Positions 53,377-64,000 of a stretch of DNA of 64,000 nt are shown here, in pieces. The stretch's first letter is position 1; every line of letters begins with the position of its first letter. A model generated the notes under the pieces. That model made no database searches. It was not told where the DNA came from and saw only the letters and a list, made by a program, of their open reading frames with translations. The position numbers and the translations under genes were made by a program. The DNA is from Ophiodon elongatus (Eukaryota; Chordata; Actinopteri; Perciformes; Hexagrammidae): positions 386,501-450,500 of the forward strand of contig JACSYO010001857.1 in NCBI GenBank assembly GCA_016806645.1, in the 5' to 3' direction.

Positions 53377-56300
53377 TCAGTCTCTCCACGTCACCTCTAC
53401 TTCATCGGTTCTGTACCTACGGCAGGAAACGTGTTAATGATCGACAGAAAACAAGGAATGACGGCACATCTAGGAATACATCTATTCATCTCCTACATTT
53501 TGGGAGTGCTAATCCAGAAATACTATTTACCCTGGGTAATAGTAAAACCTCTAGCAGCACCGCGTATCCAATTGTGAAGACCAGTAAATCCCAGGTGCCG
53601 CGTAACGAGACCAATAGAACCAGTAACGTGAGGCTACCTTTGTGTAATCCATGAGTCTTCCAGCTCCGTCACTTGACCGGACCTAAACATCTCCCAGCCG
53701 GCTTGAGCAATCATTGCTCCGTTGTCGATGCAGAATCTGTGGCACAAAGTGAACATTGTGTTATTTTGATTGAACGTAGAACGCCCCGGACTATTTTAGG
53801 AACTTGGCAGTGAGGGCATGGGAAATGACAGCTCTTTTTTTAAAAAGTTTGATATGGGCGTCTTGAGTGACATTTCTTAAAGGGACTGTTTTCTTTTTCA
53901 TGTCGAGCCAATTTACCACCACTCACTGTTAACTGTCACAATCGTCAGATTTTCAGCTTTCCAATGGTCCTTGAACACACACGACTAATGCTTCCGTTAG
54001 AAAAAACAACCGAAACTAAGCTTAAAATTGTGATATTGCATCAAAAGCATTTTATTCTACTTATCTCATGTAAAGTGATTAGCAGTACTTGTGGTTTGAT
54101 CCAAAGAACTCCAACCTGTCAGTCTAGAGTAAAAGTCTGGAGTGGCTGGTTTACCGTTCATCTGTGGCAAACAGCTTGGCTCCTCTCTCCTTACACATCA
54201 CCCCCATCATCTCCTGCAAGCGCATGTTACCTGCAGACAAAACGAGAGGTCACAGGTTAAATCTTCTGGTGAATAAAATATTGTGAGGATTCCCGTTTAG
54301 GACGAGATCACTTATTTTTCATGATAGGAGTATATAGTTTAAATTTCCTTTTAGGCCTTTCTTCTGGCAATTGTGACTGCGATGGGAAGTTAATTTTTCA
54401 AAAAAGCAGTTGAGAATAATGTTCAATTTTATAGGATGCCTGGTATATAAAAAGTGTATACACACACTGTATATACACAGATATATAGATATAGTATGCA
54501 TCTTAAAACGGTGTTTAAGAGAGTTTGATACTTTTTAAGACCCTGCATTTGGAGAATAATACAAGCCCTTACACATCACAAGATATTGTTTTAGACAGGA
54601 AGAATCTTTTGTGTTGTTGCTACTCTGCTACTGACATATCCAGGAGAGACACTAATTGTGTTGTAGAAAGTAACTTTCCCATGTGGTCTTTTACACAACA
54701 GGAACGGGTAACCTGTTCCTTTAAATGAAACTACCTTTAGACTCACTGTGAATGTAATCCATTTTGCAACTGTAGAGATTGTGTACAACACAATATTGTA
54801 CACAATCTGACTATTGTACATATATCCCTGTAAGACTGATGAACTTATAAAATGGCATTTCTACAAAGAAAATCTCACACTTCATACTTATATTTAAGGT
54901 TAAAAAGGTTATATCTTGACTTTTGTGCACTGGATGATGAAAAATACACCAAATAACAACAAAAGCAGCACAAAGGATATCACATGGTGTTTTAACGGGG
55001 TTCAAATTCTAGAAGGGATTTTTCCCATACATGTCTGAAGTACTTACAGCCAACGCCCCCCACGATGAGGACCTCTTGGGAGCCGCAGTGAGCCATGGCC
55101 CTCTCTGTGATCTCTACCAGCATGGAGAACACGGTCTCCTACAGGGAGGGCGGCATTAGTGTTGGGCAAGACTGACAAAATCTCAAATGGCTCCTACAAA
55201 TGGTTCTATAGAGTTTTTTAACTGAGCTACACATCCACCATGTGGGGCAGCACCACATTCACTGACTTATCGTCATTTCTAGGCAACGGGTAAGGATTTT
55301 GGTATCGGACGCGTTCTGGTTTCTGTTTGTAGTCGGAGTAGTATTGACTAATCACGATTAAGCGCGTTATGGTTGAGTGCAGGTAAACAGTCCGTGTGAA
55401 AAGCAAAAGAGTAACGCATTAGATGAAGTGCAGTCTCGGAACCAATCGGCTGCCAACAGAAGATAATTGATCTAAAAACATGAGCTTGTAAACTTGCTAC
55501 TTGTTCATTATTCCGGTTGTACACGTCATCTCTCAACTCCAACTTAATTCTCGCGTCTCAAGCTGCTAATTGGACTGAGTAATTGACCGGCGCATGGAAG
55601 AGGAAGTCTTGACCCAGATTTCTGGAATGCTGGCCATTGTCCCTCGAGGCTAAATCGCCGTCAGACCGATAGACGATGGGTTCCAAGAATGAACTGATAG
55701 TTCTTTGTACCTGTAGGGAGAAACACAGGTCCTCTGCTTCACACTGACCAGAGCTCAGCATCTTATGAGAAGCTTCCTATGTAACAGAGAAAGAAAAAAA
55801 ACTTTTAGGATCATGAACCAAAAGAATGATGAAGTAGGCATCAAGTGCCGCCTTGAGTATCAGCTTTGAGATATGCCTGATTAATATTTACATCATGTCA
55901 AAGGACAACAGAGAGGACTAAAATATTAGTCAGATGACAGCATTTCTTGTAGATAAATATTTTAACGGACAAGCAAACCACTCACCTCGATAAAGGATAA
56001 AATCCCAGAAAATGAGACGTCCATTCCTTTTACTGTATATGGCAGCTCCACATACTGACTCCCTCTAACACCATGGACAAGAAGCAAAGTTAAGTGGTAA
56101 ATATTAGAAGAGTAAAAACAAACATTAGGCACACAACAGTGAAGCTGCTCAGTGGCTCTCACTCACTTTTTGGCCAACTGCTCTATGTTGTAGCCTGGAC
56201 TGGGGTCATTGGAAATCTGGGTGAAGAAACAGTTCCACACTAAGAATTAACAAACACCTATCACATACAGTAAAAGGTAAATAGTTGCTCTAATAAAGAC

Positions 56301-56795
56301 CAGAAGGGCGCACACCTTTATAACTCTAGCAAACCTGTCAAGACAGTTGCCAACTGCGATGTCAATGGTCTCCCCAAATATTCTGTACCGCCGCTCTGAG
56401 TATGCAATAACCTGCACAGGAAGAAAACACATTTGTACCTAATTAACTTAAAATGGTGTACTTACTGTGTAAGTGTATGAAGCAGCTCTGCCAACACTGT
56501 TTGATAGCTGATCATCAGGAAGTGAATGCATGCAGACTCATAGCTTTCTCTTAGGAGCGAGGCATTCAGACAACAACCTGTGTGTTCCCTCCGCTGACAT
56601 AAAGCACGGTGGGGTTGTTGGCTTGTGTGATGAGTCGGCCCATCTCAATGTGTCCAATACAGTGGTTGACACCGAGCAGCGGCTTCCCCCAAAGCTGTGC
56701 GACTGTACGAGCCACCAGAGCCACCATCACCAAAGGGGCACCCATACCAGGGCCTGAATGAGAAGGAAGGAAGGAAGGAAGGAAGGAAGGAAGGA

Positions 56796-56844
<49 letters not shown>

Positions 56845-57624
56845 GGAGGGGGGTGTTTGTCACGTTGGAGCGATAAAATACATCATCTCCTTGTTTGAGG
56901 GAGAACGACGACACATTAGTTTGATGTCGCCTTGCAGGCATCCATGAACATAAAATGTTTTATGGATGATCATATTTTTACTATGCTGCACCAGTATTAA
57001 TTCATCTTCCACTTCCTTTTTCCTCAGCACATGGGAGAAGTTTGTCTTCAGTGCTTTCTGCAAGAGATCTAGAGACTTGTTTAGGTTTGGGAACAGATCA
57101 TGTTTTGGGTTCAAATAAACCCTTTCTGGCAGAAAGCCCTGAAGGCAAACTTCTCCTGTGTGCCATTCAGTACTTGTGGGTGAAATTAGTGAACACAACT
57201 TTGAACCATTAAAAATTGTTGCCTTGTTCTGACAAACATCTGGCTGGTTCAAATCTCGGCCTCCCTAGGTGAACGCCCAGGAGGTTACGTTACCTTTAGT
57301 GTACGCCACACAGTCGATGTCTGCAGGCTTCAGCCCTGCTTGCTCCAGCGCCTCCTTCAGGACAGTCAGTATGACAGCACGGTGGTGCCTGGCAGTGTCA
57401 CTCGGCATGAACCCTAAATGGGTAAAACAACATTTTGTCAACTTCACATGCAAGATAGTTAAGACTTTGACATATCGCCGGTGAAGCGAAGGTGTCGTTA
57501 CTGACTTACCTTGACCAGGCGGGGTAATGTAGGTCCGTCTAGGGTTGGAAAGCACTTCACCATCCTTGATGATTCCGATGCCGATCTTATTGGCACTGCC
57601 CTCAAATCCAATTACTACAGTCAT
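53377..57624 (-). CDS. osgep: tRNA N6-adenosine threonylcarbamoyltransferase OSGEP (KAE1), 335 aa
   Basis: OSGEP is the catalytic subunit of the KEOPS complex, which makes t6A37 on ANN-decoding tRNAs. Eleven coding exons on the - strand: 57510-57624, 57294-57413, 56578-56753, 56316-56411, 56167-56216, 55986-56064, 55711-55776, 55048-55138, 54155-54230, 53638-53736 and 53377-53416. They total 1008 nt, exactly the 335 residues of human OSGEP. Visible features are GFEGSANKIGIG at the N-terminus, YTKGPGMGAPL, the metal-binding HCIGH (His109 and His113), YVSGGNTQ, GETIDIAVGNCLDRFAR, YTVKGMDVSFSGILS, VGGVGCN and FCIDNGAMIAQAGWEM with Asp294, ending YRTDEVEVTWRD. All key residues are present. It lies head to head with APEX1. 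Confidence 0.96.
56761..56851. repeat. (GGAA)n/(GAAA)n/(GA)n tract beside OSGEP exon 3
   Basis: A polypurine tract on the + strand running directly up to the OSGEP exon 3 acceptor (AG at 56754-56755 on the - strand). In the transcript it is a pure pyrimidine run that forms the polypyrimidine tract of that acceptor. Confidence 0.95.
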
Positions 57625-58393
57625 GGTAGCTAAAAAAATAAAATAAAAGAGAAAAGTATTGTGTACTGTTTTTGCATGGATCATTTTTAAAGTGTATTTC
57701 CTTCAGAATTATTTGTATCTCTCTTTTCTGCCAAGAATAAAAAAACATGAAAAATTAGGAATGATAAAGTATAAAGATACATATATTATAGGGGTACTGC
57801 ACCAATTTTACACATTACATTTGGTCTAATATTGGTAGTTGCCAGACGGCACTTGTTGGCTGCTGCCACATTGAATATGCACTACTGTATATTCACTCAG
57901 TTTGACTGGGAGGTACATCTGTTCAAACTCAATCTAACATTATTTGTAAAGCACTTTTCATACAGGTTGAACAGATGAAAATAAGTAAAGACCATATAAC
58001 AACAGAAAAGACAATAATTCAGCAATTTAACAATATGAGACCAGTGCACGCAGGTCAATAAAACGATTAAAATGTAATAAAATATAATTAAAAATAACAG
58101 TAATAGTGATAAAACATAAAATACAAATTATGTTATTAAAATAACAATAAAATATAATAACATTTTACAACTTAAATACTAAAGAATGAGTGATTAATAA
58201 AAATGAAACTAAAATAGAATACATTTTTACAACTTAAATATAATAAAATAAGTGAATAAAATCGTGTAGAAATGTCTGTAACCCATTCTTATTCAAAGGC
58301 GTAGCTGAATAGATTTCAACACTTCCAGCAGCTCTGTTGGTCATCAGCATAAGAATATAAATACAAGCTACCGTGACAAATGCAAAAATAATA

Positions 58394-58424
<31 letters not shown>

Positions 58425-61291
58425 CAATAACAATAACTGTTTCAATGAAAAGTTGTTTGACTGTTTTGTTTTAATTTGTGTTTAAATACACTTGTTAAGG
58501 TGCCTCTTAAAGACATGCAGAAAATGAACCAGACTAAAATTAAACCCACTCACGCAGAAGTAGCAGGTGTTTATATGGGCCGGCTCTTAAAGGGTCTCTC
58601 AGTCCTCCAGGTATCCTCAATTAACTTAACTTCTTCAATAATGTGTCTGAAGATTCATAAAGAATCACAAAGAATATCGATTGAATGATTATTTTTGCTG
58701 TGATAGAGTTAAATATTAAACATATTAAAAGATGTCAGCTTTCAACCGTATCTTGAAGTCCTCATTCAGCGAATAGAACTGGCTCAGGTGTCATAACCCC
58801 TAACCATATACTAAAAGGTCAAGAGTGAACGTTAATGTCTGGAAATGTAGAAGAAAATCAGGTAATATTTCTAATCTTTAAAAAAAAAAACATTTCTGTT
58901 TGGATGGCTATTAGGTAGACAGAGATTTATGTAGTCAAGTTAATGTAGGTTTAACTTATATTACAAACATAAACCTCATAATCCAATTTGACTGATGAGC
59001 ACGCTTTGAACGTGAGATAGTAATGTCCTCCAACATTACAAATTATCAAGACAAGACGGTTCAATTTAAATAAACACTTTCCAAAGACAAGGGAGGTGGT
59101 CCCTGTTTGTATTTCTTGAGCTATTAATAATTGCACCTTCTCGTAAAATAAATAAAATGGTATTACTAGTAATATAGTCTGGCTTTATAACCAAGCACAC
59201 TTCTAATTTCATAATAACTTTTATTCAGGCTGAAATGTTCTTCCACGGCAGAGCAAGATGAACCTTAAAATTGGATTTTAATAAAGGCAGGCTTTAAGTT
59301 GAATATGCAAAATCTATTCTGACTGGGAATAATAGTTTTTGGTGAGAAGTTTTAGCTTTGAATGTCAACATATTAATTGTACTGTTAAATGTAGCACTAT
59401 GTGACATGTATGGAGATATTACACTACCATCCCGAATGACAAACCCTACAAAATGCGACATTATAGTATACAAACTATACATATATACTGTGCATATCGA
59501 GCTAGTGCGAAAGACCCTCATTAAAGCCCCCTGCACAGCTGTGTAGCTGTTATGATAGCGGTGATTGACATCATACCGTCTCGGTAAAACTAGCTCAACG
59601 GTACATTAACGCTGCATTGAATATTAAAATAAGTATACCTAGCTTTCCGCTTTCTTTCGGTGATTCAAATTAATCCAAATTCGTGCCAGGTAAACTTTTA
59701 AACTAATAATTACACTGCATCGGCTAACTTCTTTAATTCAACTCCTCCATTGAAAGGGGTCCCAAATGGCCCCAACACAGACCGCTGTAGACATGCCTCA
59801 CCAAAAGACTTTGTCTAAATATTGTTTCCCTTCAGCAACACGTCAAGATAACGTAATATGCGTCGTAGTAGCTACAGTTGTGTATTGTTTATTCCCAATT
59901 TAAAACGACGCAATAAAATCGTGTTGTTATTTGTCATTTATATCAGGCATTCGTTTGGGCACTCAGTAAGTGCATCAAGCACGTGGTGAGACATCTTTGC
60001 GGTGCATTGTGAGTTTGGTTTGGGGGGAGTGACAGAAGAAGTACTTACCTCGTCTTTGCATCCTGTTGTGGAAGTGCAAGTAAGATTATTTGCATCTCCT
60101 TTTCCTGAAACGTGTTGCTGGTTGAAATGAAAACATACGCATTGTTTTTGCCGCATTTGCATTTGCAGATTAATCAAATAAGATAGTATTTGGAGCTAAT
60201 TAAGCTAGCTGGCTGGTTACCCTCCATTTAGCCTCGGCCAGGCCGTCTGCTCTGTTCCCTTTGTCACAGAGGACGAGCTAGCGTTAGCTTAGCCGGACAC
60301 ACAACCTGTTGTGTGGCGAACAGCGGAGATCTTTTTGTTTTGAGGGTTTTAGGTTTTCTTCGTGCATGCTGTTAATGTTGCATCGAGTGGGCTAGAAATT
60401 AATTCATATTTAGTATTTATTGTGCTTAGCTATAAGCTCCTCCACGGCAACGACTTGCATCAAAATAAACGTCCCGCTTGCTTCCACTTTGTCAGAGGAT
60501 TTACTTTCCTATAGCTCCTATAAATCTTTATGCATAATGTAAAAACAAATGCCGTTTAAAACATTGATTTTGCATTATGAGGACACTAGTAGTAGTTCGA
60601 CCAACATCCGATTGTGCGATGCTGCTGTTGATGAGCATCTTTTCGAGTGTTAGTTCGCACTTGAGGTTTCAGACTTGCCTCTTTGTATTATTGTAAATGT
60701 TTGTAGATAAATAACAGTACACAAGTGCAGTACATATATGACAAATGTATTACAAAGTTGGTCCAACCGAGAGCACTAACCAGTATTATTTAACTACAAA
60801 CCTGTTCTGCTCAGTACAGCAGAATAATTATTCTTGAATGTTTGTAAAATCTCATGTTATTTATCAACGTATAGAAACTGTTGGTCCGGCCCTAGGAAGA
60901 AACAGCAGTTCACAACCTTTTGAGCGTGTCGACTCAAAACCTCAAATATGTTGCATTGGAATTAATGCAACTGTTTTCATTATCATCATTTTTCTCAAAC
61001 AATTGGTTAGCCAGAACCCACGGTGACTTTTTCTCTGACCAGCAGTGTAATGATCTAAAACAGGAAGGCCTTGTTTCAGCACAACAGTAAAAACATGCAA
61101 ATGATTTGGCCTTAATGGCACAGCCGGGAAATAACTTAAAAAACTATTGCATTTTGCTGATAAGTTTCAAAGAAACGCATCACATAACTTGCTCCTGTTT
61201 TTTTCTTCTCCTCCCCCCAGCGGCGTGTGTGGTGTTGTGTGTGCGTGCTGTGTGTCTGCGAGGTGTGTTTGCTGTCAGAGCGAGTTCAAGT
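57625..61291. promoter_or_regulatory. OSGEP-APEX1 divergent 5' region
   Basis: 3.7 kb between the two start codons. On the - strand an acceptor (TTTTTTAG then CTACC) lies just before the OSGEP ATG. A matching donor (AAGACGAG then GTAAGTAC) at 60048 suggests a noncoding first OSGEP exon beginning right of 60049. On the + strand APEX1 coding exon 1 follows an acceptor (CCCCCCAG) at 61220, implying a noncoding first APEX1 exon to the left. The shared promoter is therefore probably near 60.1-60.5 kb. The stretch 57900-58450 is AT-rich (TAA)n-like sequence. Confidence 0.55.
60049..60130 (-). other. osgep: Putative noncoding first exon of OSGEP
   Basis: Donor GTAAGTAC on the - strand at 60048. The transcription start, and so the right edge, is not determinable; the end given is only a minimum guess. 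An octamer ATTTGCAT occurs at about 60089. Confidence 0.4.
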
Positions 61292-63176
61292 ATGAAGCGA
61301 GGCAAGAAGGCAGAGGAGGCGGTCGCGGACGGGGACGGGGAGAATGACACTGGCTCTGGTACGACGCCCACTGTTCTGCTGCACATCGAGCACCTTTTGA
61401 ATGCATTTTCTAAACCGAAACGTGTGTGTGATCTACCACTTTCATGACCCCCCGTGTGTGTCTTTTGCCTCACAGTTTCGGCAAAGAAAACCAAGAAGGG
61501 TAAGGAACCAGAGGCCCCGATAATGTACGAAGACCCTCCTGACAAAATGACCAGCAAAGATGGCCGTGCCGCCAACATGAAGATCACCTCCTGGAACGTG
61601 GACGGCCTGAGGGCCTGGGTGAAAAAGAACGGCCTGGATGTGCGTTCGCGGTGACCGAAGGCGACGTGAACCATTTGCCCAGTCGCGGTTTGAGAGCAGT
61701 TTTAACAGTGACCGCTTGTGTTCTTCCTCCCAGTGGGTGCGCGAGGAGGCTCCAGATGTTCTGTGCCTGCAGGAGACAAAGTGTGCAGAGAAATCCCTCC
61801 CCGCCGCCATCACCTCAATGCCTGAGTACCCTCACAAGTACTGGGCCACGTCGGATGAGAAGGACGGTTACAGTGGTGTGGCCATGCTGTGCAAGACTGA
61901 ACCCATCAAAGTCACCTATGGCATCGGTGAGTGGCGTCTTCTACTGGGTCTCGAAGTCAGACCTCTGTCATTGGTCTACGGAGTCCTGAACCTACACTGG
62001 TGTTTATTTGCTGAAGTTTAGATTCTAGGGCATCATTTTGTAAAGCAAATTTGTCGAGTACAGCTTCAAATAGATTTACTTTTAAGTGTTTGGAAATTGC
62101 ATGAAAAGATATTTAAGATTACACTTTAAGTACATCTACACATTTCACCTGGTTTGACATTTTGGTAAATGTTATTTCTTCGCTGGTGGCAGTAACTTCC
62201 TGCAGTCTCCACCGGTTGCTTGGCATCTGCTCCTGTATTCAGCATAAAAATAGTAAATTATCGCGTTTACACTTTGTACTGTTTTTTGTATGAACCGAAC
62301 AAACGAGAGAACGTGTAAATTAGCGAGCTGTAGATTTTGTTAACTTTTTAGACAGCCGGGCTAGACGTTTCCAGTTTGTATGCTAAGTGTCTGCTGACCG
62401 TAGCTTCACATTTACTGTACAGATGACTGCAAGAAAACAAATGAGCATGTTTCCCAAAATGTTGGAACTATTGCTAACAAGCTGTCAGATACATATGGTT
62501 GTACATCGCAAAGAGGAATGTAGAGTGACTTGGCCTTGCTGAGTTTTTATTACCCTCCAATGTTTATGTGAAACACAAAACCTACACAATAAATTAACTT
62601 TGAATCCTAGTGAAGACATTCCATTCAAGTCTTAACTGCTCCTTCCCTTCCAACGCTCCAGGCAAAGAAGAGCATGACAAGGAGGGCCGCGTCATCACCG
62701 CCGAGTTCCCCACCTTCTACCTGGTGACCGCCTACGTGCCGAACTCCGGCAGAGGCCTCGTGCGCCTCGATTACCGCAAAACCTGGGACGTGGACTTCCG
62801 GGCGTACCTGAGCGAGCTGGACATGCAGAAGCCCCTGGTGCTGTGCGGCGACCTCAACGTCGCGCACCAGGAGATCGACCTGAAGAACCCCAAGGGGAAC
62901 AAGAAAAACGCCGGCTTCACCCCCGAGGAGCGCGAGGGCATGGGCCAGCTGCTGGAGGCCGGTTTCACCGACAGCTTCCGCGAGCTCTACCCGGAGCAGG
63001 CCAACGCCTACACCTTCTGGACCTACATGATGAACTCCCGCGGAAAGAACGTGGGCTGGAGGCTGGACTACTTCGTGGTGTCGTCCAGCCTGCTGCCGGG
63101 CCTGTGCGACAGCAAGATCCGCAACAAGGCCCTGGGAAGCGACCACTGCCCCATCATTCTGCACATAGCCGTGTAG
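61292..63176 (+). CDS. apex1: AP endonuclease APEX1 (APE1/Ref-1), 312 aa
   Basis: APE1 cleaves DNA 5' to abasic sites in base-excision repair in the nucleus. Four coding exons (61292-61358, 61476-61639, 61734-61926, 62662-63176) join in frame to a TAG. The N-terminus is lysine-rich (KRGKK, KKTKKGK), matching the nuclear-localising tail. Catalytic residues are all visible, human numbers in brackets: Asn63 and Asp65 in SWNVDG (N68, D70), Glu91 in LQETK (E96), Tyr166 in AYVPN (Y171), Asp205 and Asn207 in CGDLNV (D210, N212), the Asp in RLDYF (D283), and SDHCP with its His (D308, H309). The redox Cys65 of mammals is replaced by Thr60 (KITSWNVDG). From memory zebrafish also has Thr here and lacks the redox activity. 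Length is close to the human 318 aa. Exon 4 is notably GC-rich. Confidence 0.97.
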
Positions 63177-63580
63177 GGGACCGGGCTTTACACAGCCCTC
63201 AGCAGTAGCGTAGTTTGTCTTGTACTTTTAACTTTGTCAGTTTTCAAATGAAACTTCCATTTAAATGACAATTCATGACAAGCACAATTCATAATGCCCG
63301 TTCAGCCTCTTCATACAGTTGAAGTTGTCAGTAAACCCTGTGGTGTACGATGTCTAACGTGATTTTTCAACGATGACCCGCGACTGACTGAAATGGTTGT
63401 CTGTACTACTGCTGATGAGAGGAAAGCCTCCAGTACGTGTGTTTGTGTTACAGTCTGAATTTAAAACCACAGCTTAATAAGAAAATGTAATGTATGTTTC
63501 AAGCCTCTTTTTCCAACGCAGTGATACGTTTTCTGTTGTAGAACATTCCCACAATAAAAGACTGGATTTATGTACCTTTT
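63177..63580 (+). other. apex1: APEX1 3' UTR with poly(A) signal
   Basis: AATAAA at 63553-63558 lies 377 bp after the stop codon. The following 300 bp up to the zinc finger stop hold nothing recognised, and would include the 3' UTR of that gene on the opposite strand. Confidence 0.7.
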
Positions 63581-63889
63581 TGTTCATTATTTGAATGAGA
63601 TTTGAGTTAAGATGTTGAGGTGGAAAGAAATTGCATCACAATGCATCTGAAAAACACTCTGTGTGCTTTAATCCCAACACAACCTGGCAATCAAATGCAT
63701 TCAGTGTAACGGAAGACATTCAACATGAACCTCTTCTTCCTAGAACAAGTCTCTGTACTAGAAGCAGTTGACTCCAATTGCATAGGAGATTAAGTCACAA
63801 TAATCCATCTCCAGTTGATTTTGTCCCACTCTAAACTAATCTATACTCTTAAATTTCCAAAATATGAAACTCCAGATCAACAGTCTTGA

Positions 63890-64000
63890 CTATTTTATCT
63901 TCATGATGTGTGTCCGTTGATGCATTTTGAGATTATACGACTGCCTGAATCCCTTTCCGCATTCCACGCAGAGGTATGGCTTTTCCCCCGAATGCGTTCG
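63890..64000 (-). CDS. C2H2 zinc finger protein, C-terminal end (5' part outside window)
   Basis: Reading leftward from the window edge gives RTHSGEKPY (a canonical finger linker), then CVECGKGF and NLKMHQRTH, a complete C2H2 finger, followed by IMKIK and a TAG stop at 63890-63892. It converges with APEX1. Its relation to the TINF2_N-zinc finger gene at 39.8-45.1 kb cannot be judged from one finger. Confidence 0.9.
   Translation of the reverse strand, partial: RTHSGEKPYLCVECGKGFRQSYNLKMHQRTHIMKIK

Noticed and set aside
62625..63164. 179-codon - strand frame across APEX1 exon 4
   Set aside because: Antisense shadow of a GC-rich coding exon containing the APE1 catalytic motifs.

Overview
This window is nuclear DNA from a ray-finned fish, most likely a percomorph teleost. 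The evidence is intron-split genes with GT-AG borders, vertebrate proteins with fish-type residues (for example a Thr where mammalian APE1 has its redox Cys), abundant (TG)n, (CT)n and minisatellite repeats, and teleost-style non-autonomous elements. No bacterial, phage or plasmid feature is visible. All exon structures come from hand translation across splice sites. Every proposed junction keeps frame, and family calls are made from memory of the human proteins.

Left half (1-36.5 kb): the 3' part of a neuron navigator gene, best matched to NAV3, on the + strand. Twenty-three exons joined in frame give 1008 residues. In order they are a Ser-rich linker, coiled-coil segments, a conserved pre-AAA region and an AAA+ ATPase module with a Walker A motif. 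Two extra in-frame exon candidates (19481-19504 and 20374-20460) look alternatively spliced. The introns hold a 34-bp and a 20-bp minisatellite, an antisense solo LTR with a 5-bp target duplication, a foldback MITE-like element, and a 122-bp-arm inverted repeat around a (CT)n loop. A 3.9 kb 3' UTR ends near 36.45 kb.

Middle (37-52 kb): a 55-aa another-regulin (C4orf3/ALN) gene whose 3' UTR intron carries a 25-bp minisatellite; a seven-exon gene joining a TIN2-like N-terminal (TINF2_N) domain to about 15 C2H2 zinc fingers; and a four-exon, 298-aa NUFIP2-like gene. An antisense coding-like remnant of unknown identity lies in intron 1 of the NUFIP2-like gene.

Right end (53-64 kb): OSGEP (KAE1-type tRNA t6A-modification protein, 11 coding exons, 335 aa, - strand) and APEX1 (AP endonuclease, 4 coding exons, 312 aa, + strand) are head to head, as in mammals. 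The last 111 bases are the C-terminal end of a second C2H2 zinc-finger gene on the - strand. The genes are functionally unrelated neighbours (cytoskeleton, SERCA regulation, DNA binding, RNA binding, tRNA modification, DNA repair). I did not find a new biological system. The most worthwhile leads are the TINF2_N-zinc finger fusion, the two candidate nav3 alternative exons, and the repeats placed directly against splice sites.
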